Numbered from the stretch's first letter, positions 17,702 through 26,143 are shown. The stretch: 64,000 bases of DNA from Micrococcales bacterium UBA7469 (GCA_002479805.1 DLPB01000025.1:6168-70167); one strand, 5' to 3'. Translations and numbers: made by a program. Notes: generated by a model not told the origin, from the letters alone.

Positions 17702-19491
17702 CCATAGATTCGGTCCACGTGCAGGGCGAAGTCAGCCATTACCTTAGGACGCTTGATCTTGAGCGATGGGGTCAGGTGCCCAGATGCCTCGGTTAGCTCA
17801 ACGTCCAAAATCTCAAACTCCTTGATCTGCTCGGCACTGGAGAACTTCTTGTTCACCTCGGCAATCAAGTTTTTGATCTCTTCGCGAATCTTCGGATGCT
17901 TGGCGGCCTCAGCCAGGGTCAGCTTCTCGGCGATGCCATTGTTGGCAGACCAAACTGGAACCATCTCTGGATCGAGTGAAATCAGTGCACCGATGAAAGG
18001 CTTGGCATCTCCGATTACCACTACCTGACCGACCAACGGGTGAGCGCGGATTGGGTCTTCGATCGGAGCTGGGGCAACATTCTTTCCACCTGCGGTAACC
18101 AGGATTTCCTTCTTGCGACCGGTGATGGTCAGGAAGCCATCCTCGTCCAGCTCACCAATGTCGCCGGTGTGGAACCAGTCGTCGGAGAATGCCTCGCGAG
18201 TTGCGCTTTCGTTCCTCCAGTAGCCGCGCATCACGTTGATGCCGCGCAGCCAAACTTCACCATCATCGGCAATCTTGATGCCGGTGCCAGGAAGGGCACG
18301 GCCGACCTTGCCGATTTTCTGCCAGCTGACGCGACCAATCACGGCGGCCGCTGCGGTCTCGGTGAGGCCGTAGCCTTCGAGCACAACTAGGCCAATGCCA
18401 CGGTAAAAGTGACCTAGGCGGGCACCCAGCGGAGCACCTCCGGAGATGGCGTATTTCACGTTCCCTCCCATTGCGGCGCGAAGCTTGGAGTAGACCAGCT
18501 TGTCGAATATTCCGTGCTTGATCTTGAGACCAAGCGATGGGCCAGCCTTTGAGTCGAGCGCCTTGCTGTATTCGATGGCGGTCTCCGCGGCAGCACGGAA
18601 GATCTTGCCTTTGCCTCCGGCCTCAGCCTTCAGTTCTGCACCGTTGTAAACCTTCTCGAAGACACGTGGCACAGCCAGTAGGAAGGTTGGCTTGAATACC
18701 GGAAGCACCTCCGCCACCAGCTTGGTGTCTCCTAGGTGACCGACTCTGATGCCCGCGTATATGCAGAGCACCGACACGTAGCGAGCCAAGATGTGAGCCA
18801 TCGGCAAGAAGATCAGGGTGTGCTGCTTATCGTTTGCAATCTCCGGGATCTCAGCCGCGGCATTCTTGCAGTGGTCAACCAGTGATCGGTGAGTTAGCTC
18901 GCAGCCCTTTGGGTTACCGGTGGTTCCCGAGGTATAAACAATGGTCGCTAGATCGCCAAGTTTTGCGTTGGTTCTTGCGGTTTCCAAGACCTCATCGGCT
19001 ACCGCCTCACCCAACTGGTGCAGCTTGGTGAATTCTGCTGAATCAATCTTCCAAATCTGGCTCACCCGTGGGGCGTTGGCACGGATCTGGTTGACGCGCT
19101 CTAGGTGTTCGTCATTTTCGATAAAAAGCGCTACCGAGTCAGAGTCGGCGAGGATCCACTCGATCTGAGGTGGGGAGCTGGATTCGTAGATGGGGACGGT
19201 GACGGCACCGGCAAACCAAATTGCGAAGTCAATCATTGACCACTCGTAGCGAGTCTTGGACATGATTGCTACCGCCTGGCCTGGCTTGATGCCAGAGGCA
19301 ATCAACCCCTTGGCCAGAGTGCGCACTTCGCCTAGGAAGTCACTCGCGGTCACATCGCGCCAAGTCTTGTCTGGGTTCTGGCGAGAAAAGAGTGCGTGCT
19401 GTGGGCTCTTCTTAACTCGCTCCAACAGAAGATCGGTCGCGTTGTCTTGCGGGTTTGACTCCACCAGAAGTGGCACATCGTAAAACGTCAT
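17698..19491 (-). CDS. Long-chain fatty acid-CoA ligase (AMP-forming)
   Basis: It activates fatty acids to acyl-CoA through an acyl-adenylate. The 597-residue protein has the AMP-binding signature YTSGTTGNPKGCELTH near residues 190-205, the YGLTE motif, the HTGDIG hinge region and GRKKEILVTAGGKNVAP with the C-terminal catalytic-region Lys. It resembles the FadD15/long-chain group of actinobacteria. ATG 19491 is preceded on its strand by GGGAGA and, further up, a TAGAGT -10 candidate (19519-19524). It is divergent from the glucokinase gene. Chain-length preference is not determinable here. Confidence 0.9.
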   Translation of the reverse strand: MTFYDVPLLVESNPQDNATDLLLERVKKSPQHALFSRQNPDKTWRDVTASDFLGEVRTLAKGLIASGIKPGQAVAIMSKTRYEWSMIDFAIWFAGAVTVPIYESSSPPQIEWILADSDSVALFIENDEHLERVNQIRANAPRVSQIWKIDSAEFTKLHQLGEAVADEVLETARTNAKLGDLATIVYTSGTTGNPKGCELTHRSLVDHCKNAAAEIPEIANDKQHTLIFLPMAHILARYVSVLCIYAGIRVGHLGDTKLVAEVLPVFKPTFLLAVPRVFEKVYNGAELKAEAGGKGKIFRAAAETAIEYSKALDSKAGPSLGLKIKHGIFDKLVYSKLRAAMGGNVKYAISGGAPLGARLGHFYRGIGLVVLEGYGLTETAAAAVIGRVSWQKIGKVGRALPGTGIKIADDGEVWLRGINVMRGYWRNESATREAFSDDWFHTGDIGELDEDGFLTITGRKKEILVTAGGKNVAPAPIEDPIRAHPLVGQVVVIGDAKPFIGALISLDPEMVPVWSANNGIAEKLTLAEAAKHPKIREEIKNLIAEVNKKFSSAEQIKEFEILDVELTEASGHLTPSLKIKRPKVMADFALHVDRIYG

Positions 19492-19556
19492 TGTTTATCT
19501 CCCATTCGAGTTTGAAATACTCTAACCCCGAGAATGAGTGCGAGAGCTACAACGTA

Positions 19557-19584
19557 TGTAACTTTTTTCCTGTTTTTTTGTAAC
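19557..19584. repeat. TGTAAC direct repeats with T-rich spacer
   Basis: TGTAAC occurs at 19557-19562 and again at 19579-19584, 22 bases apart, about two helical turns, each followed by CTTT or TTTTTT. The second copy overlaps the -35 of glk. The pair could be an operator, but no regulator is known. Confidence 0.3.
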
Positions 19585-19605
19585 CTTTCCACAAAGCGGT
19601 AAAAT
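19578..19605 (+). promoter_or_regulatory. Candidate promoter of glucokinase gene
   Basis: TTGTAA at 19578-19583 and TAAAAT at 19600-19605 are 16 bases apart. A leader of about 22 bases would carry GAGG near 19625. A second -10-like hexamer, TAGACT, lies at 19607-19612. Confidence 0.5.
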
Positions 19606-19633
19606 TTAGACTCGCTCTACCAAAGAGGTTCAA

Positions 19634-20590
19634 ATGCTCTCAGTCGGAATCGACATCGGTGGTACCAAGATTTTGGGTGCCCTGGTAGATGAGCATGGCC
19701 AAATCCTTTTCGAGACCAAGGTTCCCTCGCCAGCCCAAGACCCTGATCTGATGGTTGCCACCGTTGTGGATCTGATCAAAGAGGTCAGCTCACAGGCCAA
19801 ATCTGCGGTGGTTGGCGCGGGCGTAGCGGCAGCCGGGTTTATCGATGCCGATCAGTCCACGATTCTCTACGCTCCGAATCTCAACTGGCGCAATGAGCCA
19901 TTTAGAGATCGCCTGCAGGTTCACCTCGACCTTCCGCTGGTTATCGAGAACGACGCCAACGCCGCTGGTTGGGCCGAGTACAAATTTGGCGCAGGTCGCG
20001 GCAGCAAAGACATGGTGATGCTAACCCTCGGCACCGGAGTTGGCGGGGCAGTTGTTGCCGACTACAAGCTGCGTCGTGGTGGTTTTGGAATCGCCGGTGA
20101 GCTTGGACACGTTCGAGTGGTGCAGGACGGCAAGCAGTGCGGCTGCGGTCGAAAAGGTTGCGTCGAGCAATACTCATCCGGAACCGCGGTCGTGAAAGCT
20201 GCTAAGAAGTTAGCGGCCAGTTCTGGACCGGCGGGTCAACGTTTACGCGAACTCAAGGCGGAGAGCGGTGAACTAACCGGCGCTCAGGTTTACCAGGCAC
20301 TTTTGGAGGGCGATGCCGCGGTTTACTCCATCTTCCGCGAAGCCGGACGTTACCTCGGTCAGGCGATGGCAACAATCACCGCGGTATTGGACCCACAGGT
20401 CTATGTCATCGGCGGCGGACTCTCAGACGCCGGGGAGTTGATTCTGGAGCCGATTCGCGAGGGCTTCTTGGAAGATTTGCCAGCTCGAGGCTTCCGGCCT
20501 GAAGCGAAAATCGTAACTGCCGAGTTTACGAATCAGGCCGGAGTTATCGGCGCTGCAGACCTAGCGCGCGAGTCGCTCGCTAAGCTGTAA
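19634..20590 (+). CDS. glk: ROK-family glucokinase
   Basis: It phosphorylates glucose, and the ROK fold distinguishes it from classic hexokinases. The N-terminal phosphate loop GIDIGGTKILGALV (5-18) is followed by IENDANAAGWAE, GTGVGGAVV and the ROK zinc motif with HVRVVQDGKQCGCGRKGCVE. Length 318 is normal. ATG 19634 is preceded by AGAGGTTC. It is followed at 21 bases by plsC. Substrate could be another sugar, but the family branch in actinobacteria is usually glucose kinase with a role in carbon control. Confidence 0.88.
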   Translation: MLSVGIDIGGTKILGALVDEHGQILFETKVPSPAQDPDLMVATVVDLIKEVSSQAKSAVVGAGVAAAGFIDADQSTILYAPNLNWRNEPFRDRLQVHLDLPLVIENDANAAGWAEYKFGAGRGSKDMVMLTLGTGVGGAVVADYKLRRGGFGIAGELGHVRVVQDGKQCGCGRKGCVEQYSSGTAVVKAAKKLAASSGPAGQRLRELKAESGELTGAQVYQALLEGDAAVYSIFREAGRYLGQAMATITAVLDPQVYVIGGGLSDAGELILEPIREGFLEDLPARGFRPEAKIVTAEFTNQAGVIGAADLARESLAKL

Positions 20591-20611
20591 GCATCGCGAC
20601 TGGAGCACAAA

Positions 20612-21298
20612 TTGGCATATTTCATCATCAAGAACTTTATTCTTGGCCCAATTCTTCAGATTCTGTTTCGCCCATGGGTAAAAGGCTCAAAGAACGTCCC
20701 AAATTCTGGCGGCGCAATCTTGGCCTCAAACCACCTTTCATTCTCCGATTCGATTTTCTTGCCGCTGAAGGTGAGAAGACCGGTCACCTTCTTGGCAAAG
20801 AGCGACTACTTCACAGGCAAAGGCGTCAAGGGTGCGCTAATTCGCTGGTTCTTCAAAGCCACCGGACAGCTGCCGATTGACCGCTCGGGCGGCAAGGCTT
20901 CAGAGGACTCGTTGAACACTGGGCTTGGAGTGCTAGAGCGTGGTTTGCTGCTTGGCATCTACCCGGAGGGCACCCGCTCCCCAGACGCCAAGCTTTACCG
21001 TGGCAGAACCGGCATTGCTCGTATGGTCCTTGAGGCAAAGGTGCCGGTGATTCCGGTTGCCATGATCGACACCGAGAAAGTTCAACCGATTGGTTCTAAG
21101 TATCCAAAGATTCGCCGTGTTGGCGTTGTAATTGGTGAGCCGTTGGACTTCTCAAGATTTGCGGGCATGGAGGGGGAGCGCGCAGTGCTGCGAGCTGTCA
21201 CCGATCTAATCGTTTACAACATCATGCAGCTGAGCAATCAGGAGTATGAAGATGTATACGCCTCCACAGTAAAGAACCGCATGGCACGGGCCGCATAG
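20612..21298 (+). CDS. plsC: 1-acylglycerol-3-phosphate acyltransferase family protein
   Basis: PlsC-type enzymes place the second acyl chain on lysophosphatidic acid at the membrane. The 228-residue protein has the catalytic NHLSFSD (H-x4-D motif, near residue 40) and the phosphate-binding EGTRS (near 118). The TTG start at 20612 is preceded by TGGAGC. It sits between glucokinase and the DAHP synthase gene, probably in the same transcript. Many actinobacteria hold several paralogues, so the exact acyl acceptor is uncertain. Confidence 0.87.
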   Translation: MAYFIIKNFILGPILQILFRPWVKGSKNVPNSGGAILASNHLSFSDSIFLPLKVRRPVTFLAKSDYFTGKGVKGALIRWFFKATGQLPIDRSGGKASEDSLNTGLGVLERGLLLGIYPEGTRSPDAKLYRGRTGIARMVLEAKVPVIPVAMIDTEKVQPIGSKYPKIRRVGVVIGEPLDFSRFAGMEGERAVLRAVTDLIVYNIMQLSNQEYEDVYASTVKNRMARAA

Positions 21299-21311
21299 GT
21301 AAGGGATCGCT

Positions 21312-22652
21312 TTGACAGACTTCGGATTAGACAACTACCTCAAGCTAGAGGCCAAGCAGCAGCCAACCTGGGCTGATGCTGAGGTGCTCGAGCAGGTCAA
21401 GAAGGAGCTCGCGGTTCAGCCACCGCTGGTATTCGCTGGTGAAGTAGACACCTTGCGGGAGCGAATTGCTCAAGCGGCCAGGGGAGAGGCGTTCTTGCTC
21501 CAGGGCGGTGACTGCGCTGAGACATTTGTCGATGCCACCGCCGACCGGATTCGCAACCGCATCAAGACCGTGCTTCAGATGGCAGTGGTGTTGATGTACG
21601 GCTCGTCGTTGCCAGTTATCAAGATGGGGCGCATGGCCGGTCAGTTTGCCAAGCCAAGATCATCCGATTTTGAAACTCGCGATGGCGTCACCCTGCCCGC
21701 CTACCGCGGCGATGCGGTAAATGGCTATGAGTTCACTGAGGAATCCCGCCGAAACGACGCCAGACGTTTGATGCAGGCGTACCACACATCCTCCAGCACA
21801 TTGAACTTGATTCGTGCTTTCACCACCGGTGGCTTTGCCGATTTGCGTCAGGTGCACGCTTGGAATAAGGGCTTTACTGACAATCCAGCAAATAAGCAGT
21901 ACGAGAGCATTGCGGGCGACATCGATCGTGCCATGAAGTTCATGGAAGCCTGCGGTGTCGATTCTGCCGAGTTGCGCAGCACTGAATTCTTTGTCTCCCA
22001 CGAGGGATTGCTGTTCGACTACGAGCGACCTATGACTCGCATCGACTCTAGAACTGGAACTCCATACGTCACCTCCGGTCACTTCATTTGGGTTGGTGAG
22101 CGCACTAGGCAGCTAGATGGTGCACACATCGACTTCTTCTCCAGAGTGCGCAACCCACTTGGTGTAAAGCTTGGGCCAACCAGCACGGTTGAAGATGTTA
22201 AGCAGATTATTGACAAGCTTGACCCAACTCGCGAACCAGGACGTCTGACTCTGATTTCACGCATGGGTGCCGGAAAGATTCGTGACGAGCTGCCTAAGTT
22301 GATCGAGGCGGCAAGGGATGCCGGGGCGACACCGCTTTGGATTACCGACCCTATGCACGGCAATGGCATCACCACGAAGAACGGCTACAAGTCACGTCGG
22401 TTCGAAGATGTGATGGATGAGGTAATGGGCTTCTTCGAGGTCCACCGCGCACTCGGAACCCACCCGGGTGGCCTGCACGTTGAGCTAACCGGTGACGATG
22501 TTGCAGAGTGCTTGGGCGGCTCGGAGATGATCGATGAGGCAACGCTTGAAGAGCGCTACGAGTCGGTTTGCGATCCTCGCCTAAACCACATGCAGTCACT
22601 CGAGCTTGCCTTCTTGGTTGCCGAGCAGCTGGTCCAGACTCAGAGGGGTTAG
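21312..22652 (+). CDS. aroG: 3-deoxy-7-phosphoheptulonate synthase, class II
   Basis: The first enzyme of the shikimate pathway joins erythrose 4-phosphate and phosphoenolpyruvate. At 446 residues it belongs to the class II (plant/mycobacterial) type. Family hallmarks include QGGDCAETF with a metal-binding Cys, KMGRMAGQFAKPRS, TSGHFIWVGERTR, SRMGAGKIRDELP, and TDPMHGNG with a metal-binding His. The TTG at 21312 is weakly supported by GTAAGGG upstream. The Rv2175c-like gene follows within four bases, as in mycobacteria, where aroG and Rv2175c lie close together. Confidence 0.94.
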   Translation: MTDFGLDNYLKLEAKQQPTWADAEVLEQVKKELAVQPPLVFAGEVDTLRERIAQAARGEAFLLQGGDCAETFVDATADRIRNRIKTVLQMAVVLMYGSSLPVIKMGRMAGQFAKPRSSDFETRDGVTLPAYRGDAVNGYEFTEESRRNDARRLMQAYHTSSSTLNLIRAFTTGGFADLRQVHAWNKGFTDNPANKQYESIAGDIDRAMKFMEACGVDSAELRSTEFFVSHEGLLFDYERPMTRIDSRTGTPYVTSGHFIWVGERTRQLDGAHIDFFSRVRNPLGVKLGPTSTVEDVKQIIDKLDPTREPGRLTLISRMGAGKIRDELPKLIEAARDAGATPLWITDPMHGNGITTKNGYKSRRFEDVMDEVMGFFEVHRALGTHPGGLHVELTGDDVAECLGGSEMIDEATLEERYESVCDPRLNHMQSLELAFLVAEQLVQTQRG

Positions 22653-22655
22653 TTG

Positions 22656-22994
22656 ATGTCGCTTCCAGGTGTTGATAGCTGGCTAACGATTGATCAGGCT
22701 GCTGACCTGCTGGGAATATCCGCATCCAAGGTCAGAAGGCTAATCGAAGAGTATGTGCTCTTCAGTGTCCGCGTGGACAAGCAGCCCATGATTCCGGCTC
22801 ACCTAATCCAAAACGGCGAGCCGCTTGCCAGCATTCGCGGCACGCTGATCCTGCTTTTGGACTGCAGTCTCACCTTGGATGAGGCGATCGAGTGGATCTA
22901 TGCCGAGAATGACATTCTTGGCAGAACTCCGATTTCCGCGCTTCTGGAGGGCCACAAGGCTCCAGTAAGAAGAGCCGCACAAGCCCTGGGTTAA
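22656..22994 (+). CDS. Rv2175c-like winged helix DNA-binding protein
   Basis: A 112-residue protein with an N-terminal helix-turn-helix (WLTIDQAADLLGISASKVRRLIEE, residues about 9-32) and a compact C-terminal domain (RGTLILLLDCSLTLDEAIEWIY). It resembles mycobacterial Rv2175c, a nucleoid-type DNA-binding protein phosphorylated by the kinase PknL. The neighbours aroG and a polyprenyl synthase match the mycobacterial locus, but pknL is absent here. ATG 22656 is preferred over TTG 22653 because AGAGGGG at 22642-22648 is spaced for it. Target sequences are unknown. Confidence 0.8.
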   Translation: MSLPGVDSWLTIDQAADLLGISASKVRRLIEEYVLFSVRVDKQPMIPAHLIQNGEPLASIRGTLILLLDCSLTLDEAIEWIYAENDILGRTPISALLEGHKAPVRRAAQALG

Positions 22995-24095
22995 TTACTT
23001 ACTGCGGTTGATAACCGCTTGGGTAAGACCAGCCAGCTCTTTGCGGCCCTGATCTGAAATGTCTAGGTCGGCAAGCGCCTCAATGGCTCGAATCGAGTAC
23101 TCCTCGATAAGTGCTTCAGTCTTGGCGAGCGCTCCCGAATCCACGATCGCAGTTCTCATAAATTCGATTTGTTCGGCATCGATCTCTCCCGATACCAATA
23201 GCTCCTCGAAGATCCTCGCGACACTAGCGGGTAACGCTTCCAGCGTGAGCCCAATCAGCACGGTTCGCTTACCCTCGCGCAAATCATCACCGGCAGGCTT
23301 GCCGGTGACTTGCGGGTCACCAAAGACGCCCAAGATGTCATCGCGCAGCTGGAAGGCCAAGCCCAGCGGAATACCGAAGTCGCTGAGGCTCTTCAATTCC
23401 GAGTGGTGAGCGCCACCAAGAGCGGCACCGATGAGTAGCGGAGCCTCCAGGCTGTATTTGGCAGTTTTGTAGAGCATCACCTTGTTGGCTCGGGCAACTG
23501 CCTCGGACTTGGATCTAATTGGTGCAGCGTTCTCCTCGAGCACGTCAAGATACTGGCCAGCCATCACCTCAAAGCGCATCTTCGAAAACTCAGTTCGGCA
23601 GGCCGCCTCAATCTTTTCGCCGGGGGAGTGCAGTAAGGCATCGCCGAAAAGCTCGGATGACCAAGAGAGCATCATGTCGCCAACCAGAACTGATCCGGCT
23701 ACCCCGAAGCGCTCTGGGCTGCCGGCAAACCGATTGGTTTGGTGCAGGGTTTCAAATCGCTTGTGAATCGCAGGCTTGCCGCGGCGTAGGTCGGACTGGT
23801 CTAAAAGGTCATCGTGCACCAGCGCTGCGGCATGAAACATCTCCAGCGCTGCCGCGACCGAAATTACCGGCGTTTCGGTGGTCAGTTTGCTGGTATCTAC
23901 CGGTACCGGTTGGTAGCCGGCCCAGGCCCAAAACGCAAAGAGTGCGCGAAAACGCTTGCCTCCGGATAGTAAATCCTGGGTGTAATCGATGATTGGAATC
24001 AAGTCTTCGGAGATCTCAGATAGCTCGGCCCGCTTGATGTCACAGTAGACATCCAGGCGCTGCTGGACGAGATTTAACAGAAAACCTTGAGACAT
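22995..24095 (-). CDS. idsA: Polyprenyl diphosphate synthase (geranylgeranyl-type)
   Basis: A trans-prenyltransferase that builds linear isoprenoid diphosphates for menaquinone, carotenoids or lipid carriers. Length 366. The first Asp-rich motif is VHDDLLD (near residue 115), followed by RRG; the second is FQLRDDILGVFGD (near 255). The pattern suggests a geranylgeranyl-type product, but chain length cannot be fixed from sequence. Its stop abuts the Rv2175c-like stop. The ATG lies seven bases after a TAGGCT -10 box without a ribosome site, so the transcript is probably leaderless. Confidence 0.9.
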   Translation of the reverse strand: MSQGFLLNLVQQRLDVYCDIKRAELSEISEDLIPIIDYTQDLLSGGKRFRALFAFWAWAGYQPVPVDTSKLTTETPVISVAAALEMFHAAALVHDDLLDQSDLRRGKPAIHKRFETLHQTNRFAGSPERFGVAGSVLVGDMMLSWSSELFGDALLHSPGEKIEAACRTEFSKMRFEVMAGQYLDVLEENAAPIRSKSEAVARANKVMLYKTAKYSLEAPLLIGAALGGAHHSELKSLSDFGIPLGLAFQLRDDILGVFGDPQVTGKPAGDDLREGKRTVLIGLTLEALPASVARIFEELLVSGEIDAEQIEFMRTAIVDSGALAKTEALIEEYSIRAIEALADLDISDQGRKELAGLTQAVINRSK

Positions 24096-24101
24096 ACGGG
24101 A

Positions 24102-24108
24102 TAGCCTA
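24102..24108. promoter_or_regulatory. Symmetric -10 element at idsA
   Basis: TAGCCTA reads TAGGCT on the minus strand (24108-24103), ending seven bases before the idsA ATG, and TAGCCT on the plus strand. The plus strand reading would give a leader of about 38 bases for the DUF3040 gene. Confidence 0.5.
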
Positions 24109-24124
24109 ACCGAGCTTCGCTGTT

Positions 24125-24130
24125 TACAAT
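24125..24130 (+). promoter_or_regulatory. Alternative -10 box of DUF3040 gene
   Basis: TACAAT lies 21 bases before the ATG at 24152. It is a closer match to the -10 consensus than the shared element at 24102, but no -35 is evident. Confidence 0.4.
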
Positions 24131-24151
24131 TAGGGAAGATCGGAGTTCACC

Positions 24152-24496
24152 ATGGGACTATCTGAGCGCGAGCAAAAACTGCTCGAAGAGATGGAACGCA
24201 ACTTGATGGCGCAGGACGCCGAGTTCGCTAAGACCATCTCTAACACCACCAGCGCCAATCAGTCGGCGGGCAAGCTGGTGCTTGGCGTGCTAATCCTGAT
24301 TTCCGGCCTTGGCTTACTGGTGCTTTCGGTGGCGCTGCAGGTTGCGTTTTTCGGGGTTGTGGCCTTCCTGGTGATGGTCATTGGCCTGGTAATCGCCAGC
24401 GCAAATTTCCGACTTCCTGAACTTCCAGCCGCGGGTGAAAAGCCAAAAACTAACTTTTTTGAGGATCGCTGGAACCAGCGCTTCGGCAACGAATAG
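24152..24496 (+). CDS. DUF3040 membrane protein
   Basis: A 114-residue protein with a charged cytoplasmic N-terminus (LSEREQKLLEEMERNL), then two adjacent hydrophobic segments (about 48-65 and 68-88) and a polar tail ending near FFEDRWNQRF. This is the actinobacterial DUF3040 family, often found close to mraZ. It is cut off from the division cluster here by a strong terminator at 24510-24533, so it is a separate transcript. Function is unknown; its position suggests an envelope or division link, which is inference. Confidence 0.85.
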   Translation: MGLSEREQKLLEEMERNLMAQDAEFAKTISNTTSANQSAGKLVLGVLILISGLGLLVLSVALQVAFFGVVAFLVMVIGLVIASANFRLPELPAAGEKPKTNFFEDRWNQRFGNE

Positions 24497-24509
24497 CAAA
24501 CCCTGATTT

Positions 24510-24533
24510 AACCCCGCTGCGGCGGGGTTTTTT
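24510..24533 (+). terminator. Rho-independent terminator after DUF3040 gene
   Basis: Arms AACCCCGC (24510-24517) and GCGGGGTT (24522-24529) pair around loop TGCG, followed by a run of T to 24533. It closes the DUF3040 transcript and insulates the mraZ operator. Confidence 0.9.
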
Positions 24534-24583
24534 CGTTTAACAAAGTTGACCAAAACGTGATAAAAAACACGCCAAAATAACCC

Positions 24584-24610
24584 AAAGTGGAGGAAAGTGG
24601 AGTAAAGTGG
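24584..24610 (+). promoter_or_regulatory. Triple AAAGTGG box, candidate MraZ operator
   Basis: AAAGTGG occurs at 24584, 24594 and 24604, exactly 10 bases apart, each followed by AG and then G or T and A. MraZ is known to bind tandem GTGG/TGGG-type repeats at about one helical turn spacing upstream of its own gene; this array lies 27 bases before the mraZ start. Confidence 0.82.
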
Positions 24611-24637
24611 AGTAAATAGCTTGGGAAAGGGGTCAAA

Positions 24638-25069
24638 GTGCTACTTGGTACTCACACGCCCAAGCTGGATGAAAAGGGACGTTTGATCCTCCCTGCCAAG
24701 TTCCGCGATGAACTGGGCGATGGAGTGGTAATCACCCGCGGCCAAGAGCGCTGCCTATATGTCTTTTCTGCTAAAGAGTTCGCTGCCGTGCACGACAAGA
24801 TCCGCCAGGCACCGCTGACCAACGAGGACGCTCGTCGCTACCTGCGTGTTTTTCTCTCCGGTGCCAGCGACGAGACCCCAGACAAGCAGGGCCGCGTGCT
24901 ACTGCCACAGCTATTGCGTGACTACGCCAACCTTTCTAAGGATCTAGTAATCATCGGTGTTGGTTCTAGGGCTGAAATCTGGGATGCCAAGACCTGGAAT
25001 GAATACCTAGAGCGCAACGAAGACGGCTTCTCCTCACAGGCGGAGGAGGTGATCCCCGGGTTGTTCTAA
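24638..25069 (+). CDS. mraZ: Transcriptional regulator MraZ
   Basis: MraZ is a ring-forming DNA-binding protein that regulates the division and cell wall cluster from its first gene. The 143-residue protein contains two AbrB-like SpoVT halves, each with a conserved core: [17 protein letters not shown] (about 10-26) and [17 protein letters not shown] (about 88-104). The GTG start at 24638 follows GGGAAAGGGG. The direct repeats at 24584-24610 are its probable autoregulatory site. A 117-base gap separates it from rsmH. Confidence 0.95.
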   Translation: MLLGTHTPKLDEKGRLILPAKFRDELGDGVVITRGQERCLYVFSAKEFAAVHDKIRQAPLTNEDARRYLRVFLSGASDETPDKQGRVLLPQLLRDYANLSKDLVIIGVGSRAEIWDAKTWNEYLERNEDGFSSQAEEVIPGLF

Positions 25070-25186
25070 CCCTGCACCTTGGCCCTTGGCCGTGCTCCGG
25101 CCTTCTTCCCCGAAGTCGGAACAAGTGAAAACCAAGCTCACAAACGGACAAGGACCAAGTTGCAGGGAGAGACAAAAGGGAATCTC

Positions 25187-26143
25187 ATGGTTCAGACTTC
25201 AGAACTGCACTCCCCGGTAATGCTCCAGCGCTGCCTAGACCTACTGCAGCCCGGTTTCAACGTGGCCAAGCCAGTCGCAATCGACTGCACCTTGGGCCTC
25301 GGTGGCCACACCGAAGCACTGTTGATTCAGAACCCAACCCTCACCGTTATTGGCATCGATCGCGACCCAAGCGCAATTGCACTAGCGTCCGAGCGACTTG
25401 AGCAATTCGGTGAGCGTTTTATCCCAGTGCTAGCCGTCTACGACGAAATCGAGAGCATCCTTGAGCGTCTAGAGATTCCAGCGGTGCACGGTATTTTGAT
25501 GGACCTTGGCGTCAGCTCCATGCAGCTGGATGTCGCAGACCGCGGCTTTTCATATGCTCAAGAGGCCGAGCTAGATATGCGCATGGACCAGACCCGTGGT
25601 AAGACAGCTGCTGACCTGCTAGCAACCCTGGACGAGGCAGAGCTCGCTCGCATCTTCCGTCGCTACGGCGAGGAGCGTTTCGCTGGCCCAATTGCTCGTC
25701 GAATCGTGCGCGATCGTCAGCTAGCGCCGATCACCACTTCCACCCAGCTGAACAAAATTGTCGTCGATGTTGTCCCAGCTGCACCTGGCAAGACCAATGG
25801 CCACCCGGCCAAGCGGATCTACCAGGCCCTAAGAATTGCCGTCAACGATGAGCTAGGTGTTTTGGAAGACGCCATGCCCCAGGCGATTGATGCGCTAGCT
25901 GTTGGCGGCCGCCTAGTGGTTATGTCATACCACTCCCTGGAGGACGGGATTGTCAAAGATGCCCTCCAAGCGGCCGCCACAAGTTCTACTCCGGTTGACA
26001 TGCCTGTCGAATTGCCAGGCACTGCACCGGTTTTGAAAATCATCACCCGCGGTGTGGAGCGCGCCACGGAGATCGAACTGGAGAAAAACCCGAGGTCGGC
26101 GTCAGCCAGGCTTCGGGCTGCAGAAAAACTGGAGGGTAACTAA
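25187..26143 (+). CDS. rsmH: 16S rRNA (cytosine(1402)-N(4))-methyltransferase
   Basis: RsmH (MraW) methylates N4 of C1402 in the decoding centre of 16S rRNA with S-adenosylmethionine. The N-terminus HSPVMLQRCLDLL and the SAM-binding motif DCTLGLGGHTEALL (about 28-41) are typical, as are DLGVSSMQLD and MSYHSLED. The frame stays open upstream to 25079, but ATG 25187, preceded by AAAAGGGAATC, gives the family N-terminus and 318 residues. The 117-base leader after mraZ holds a GGCCG/CGGCC hairpin near 25088. The stop abuts ftsL. Confidence 0.94.
   Translation: MVQTSELHSPVMLQRCLDLLQPGFNVAKPVAIDCTLGLGGHTEALLIQNPTLTVIGIDRDPSAIALASERLEQFGERFIPVLAVYDEIESILERLEIPAVHGILMDLGVSSMQLDVADRGFSYAQEAELDMRMDQTRGKTAADLLATLDEAELARIFRRYGEERFAGPIARRIVRDRQLAPITTSTQLNKIVVDVVPAAPGKTNGHPAKRIYQALRIAVNDELGVLEDAMPQAIDALAVGGRLVVMSYHSLEDGIVKDALQAAATSSTPVDMPVELPGTAPVLKIITRGVERATEIELEKNPRSASARLRAAEKLEGN

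Noticed and set aside
24546..24580. TTGACC at 24546 as the -35 of mraZ
   Set aside because: No -10 hexamer lies at 16-19 bases; the nearest A/T-rich hexamer is 22 bases away. The mraZ promoter was left unassigned.
24584..24610. Short tandem repeat considered as a CRISPR-like or satellite repeat
   Set aside because: Only three 10-bp units with no spacers, placed at a promoter; an MraZ operator explains it better.
25079..25186. N-terminal extension of rsmH to an upstream ATG-equivalent
   Set aside because: The extra 36 residues do not resemble RsmH, while ATG 25187 has a ribosome site and gives the family N-terminus.
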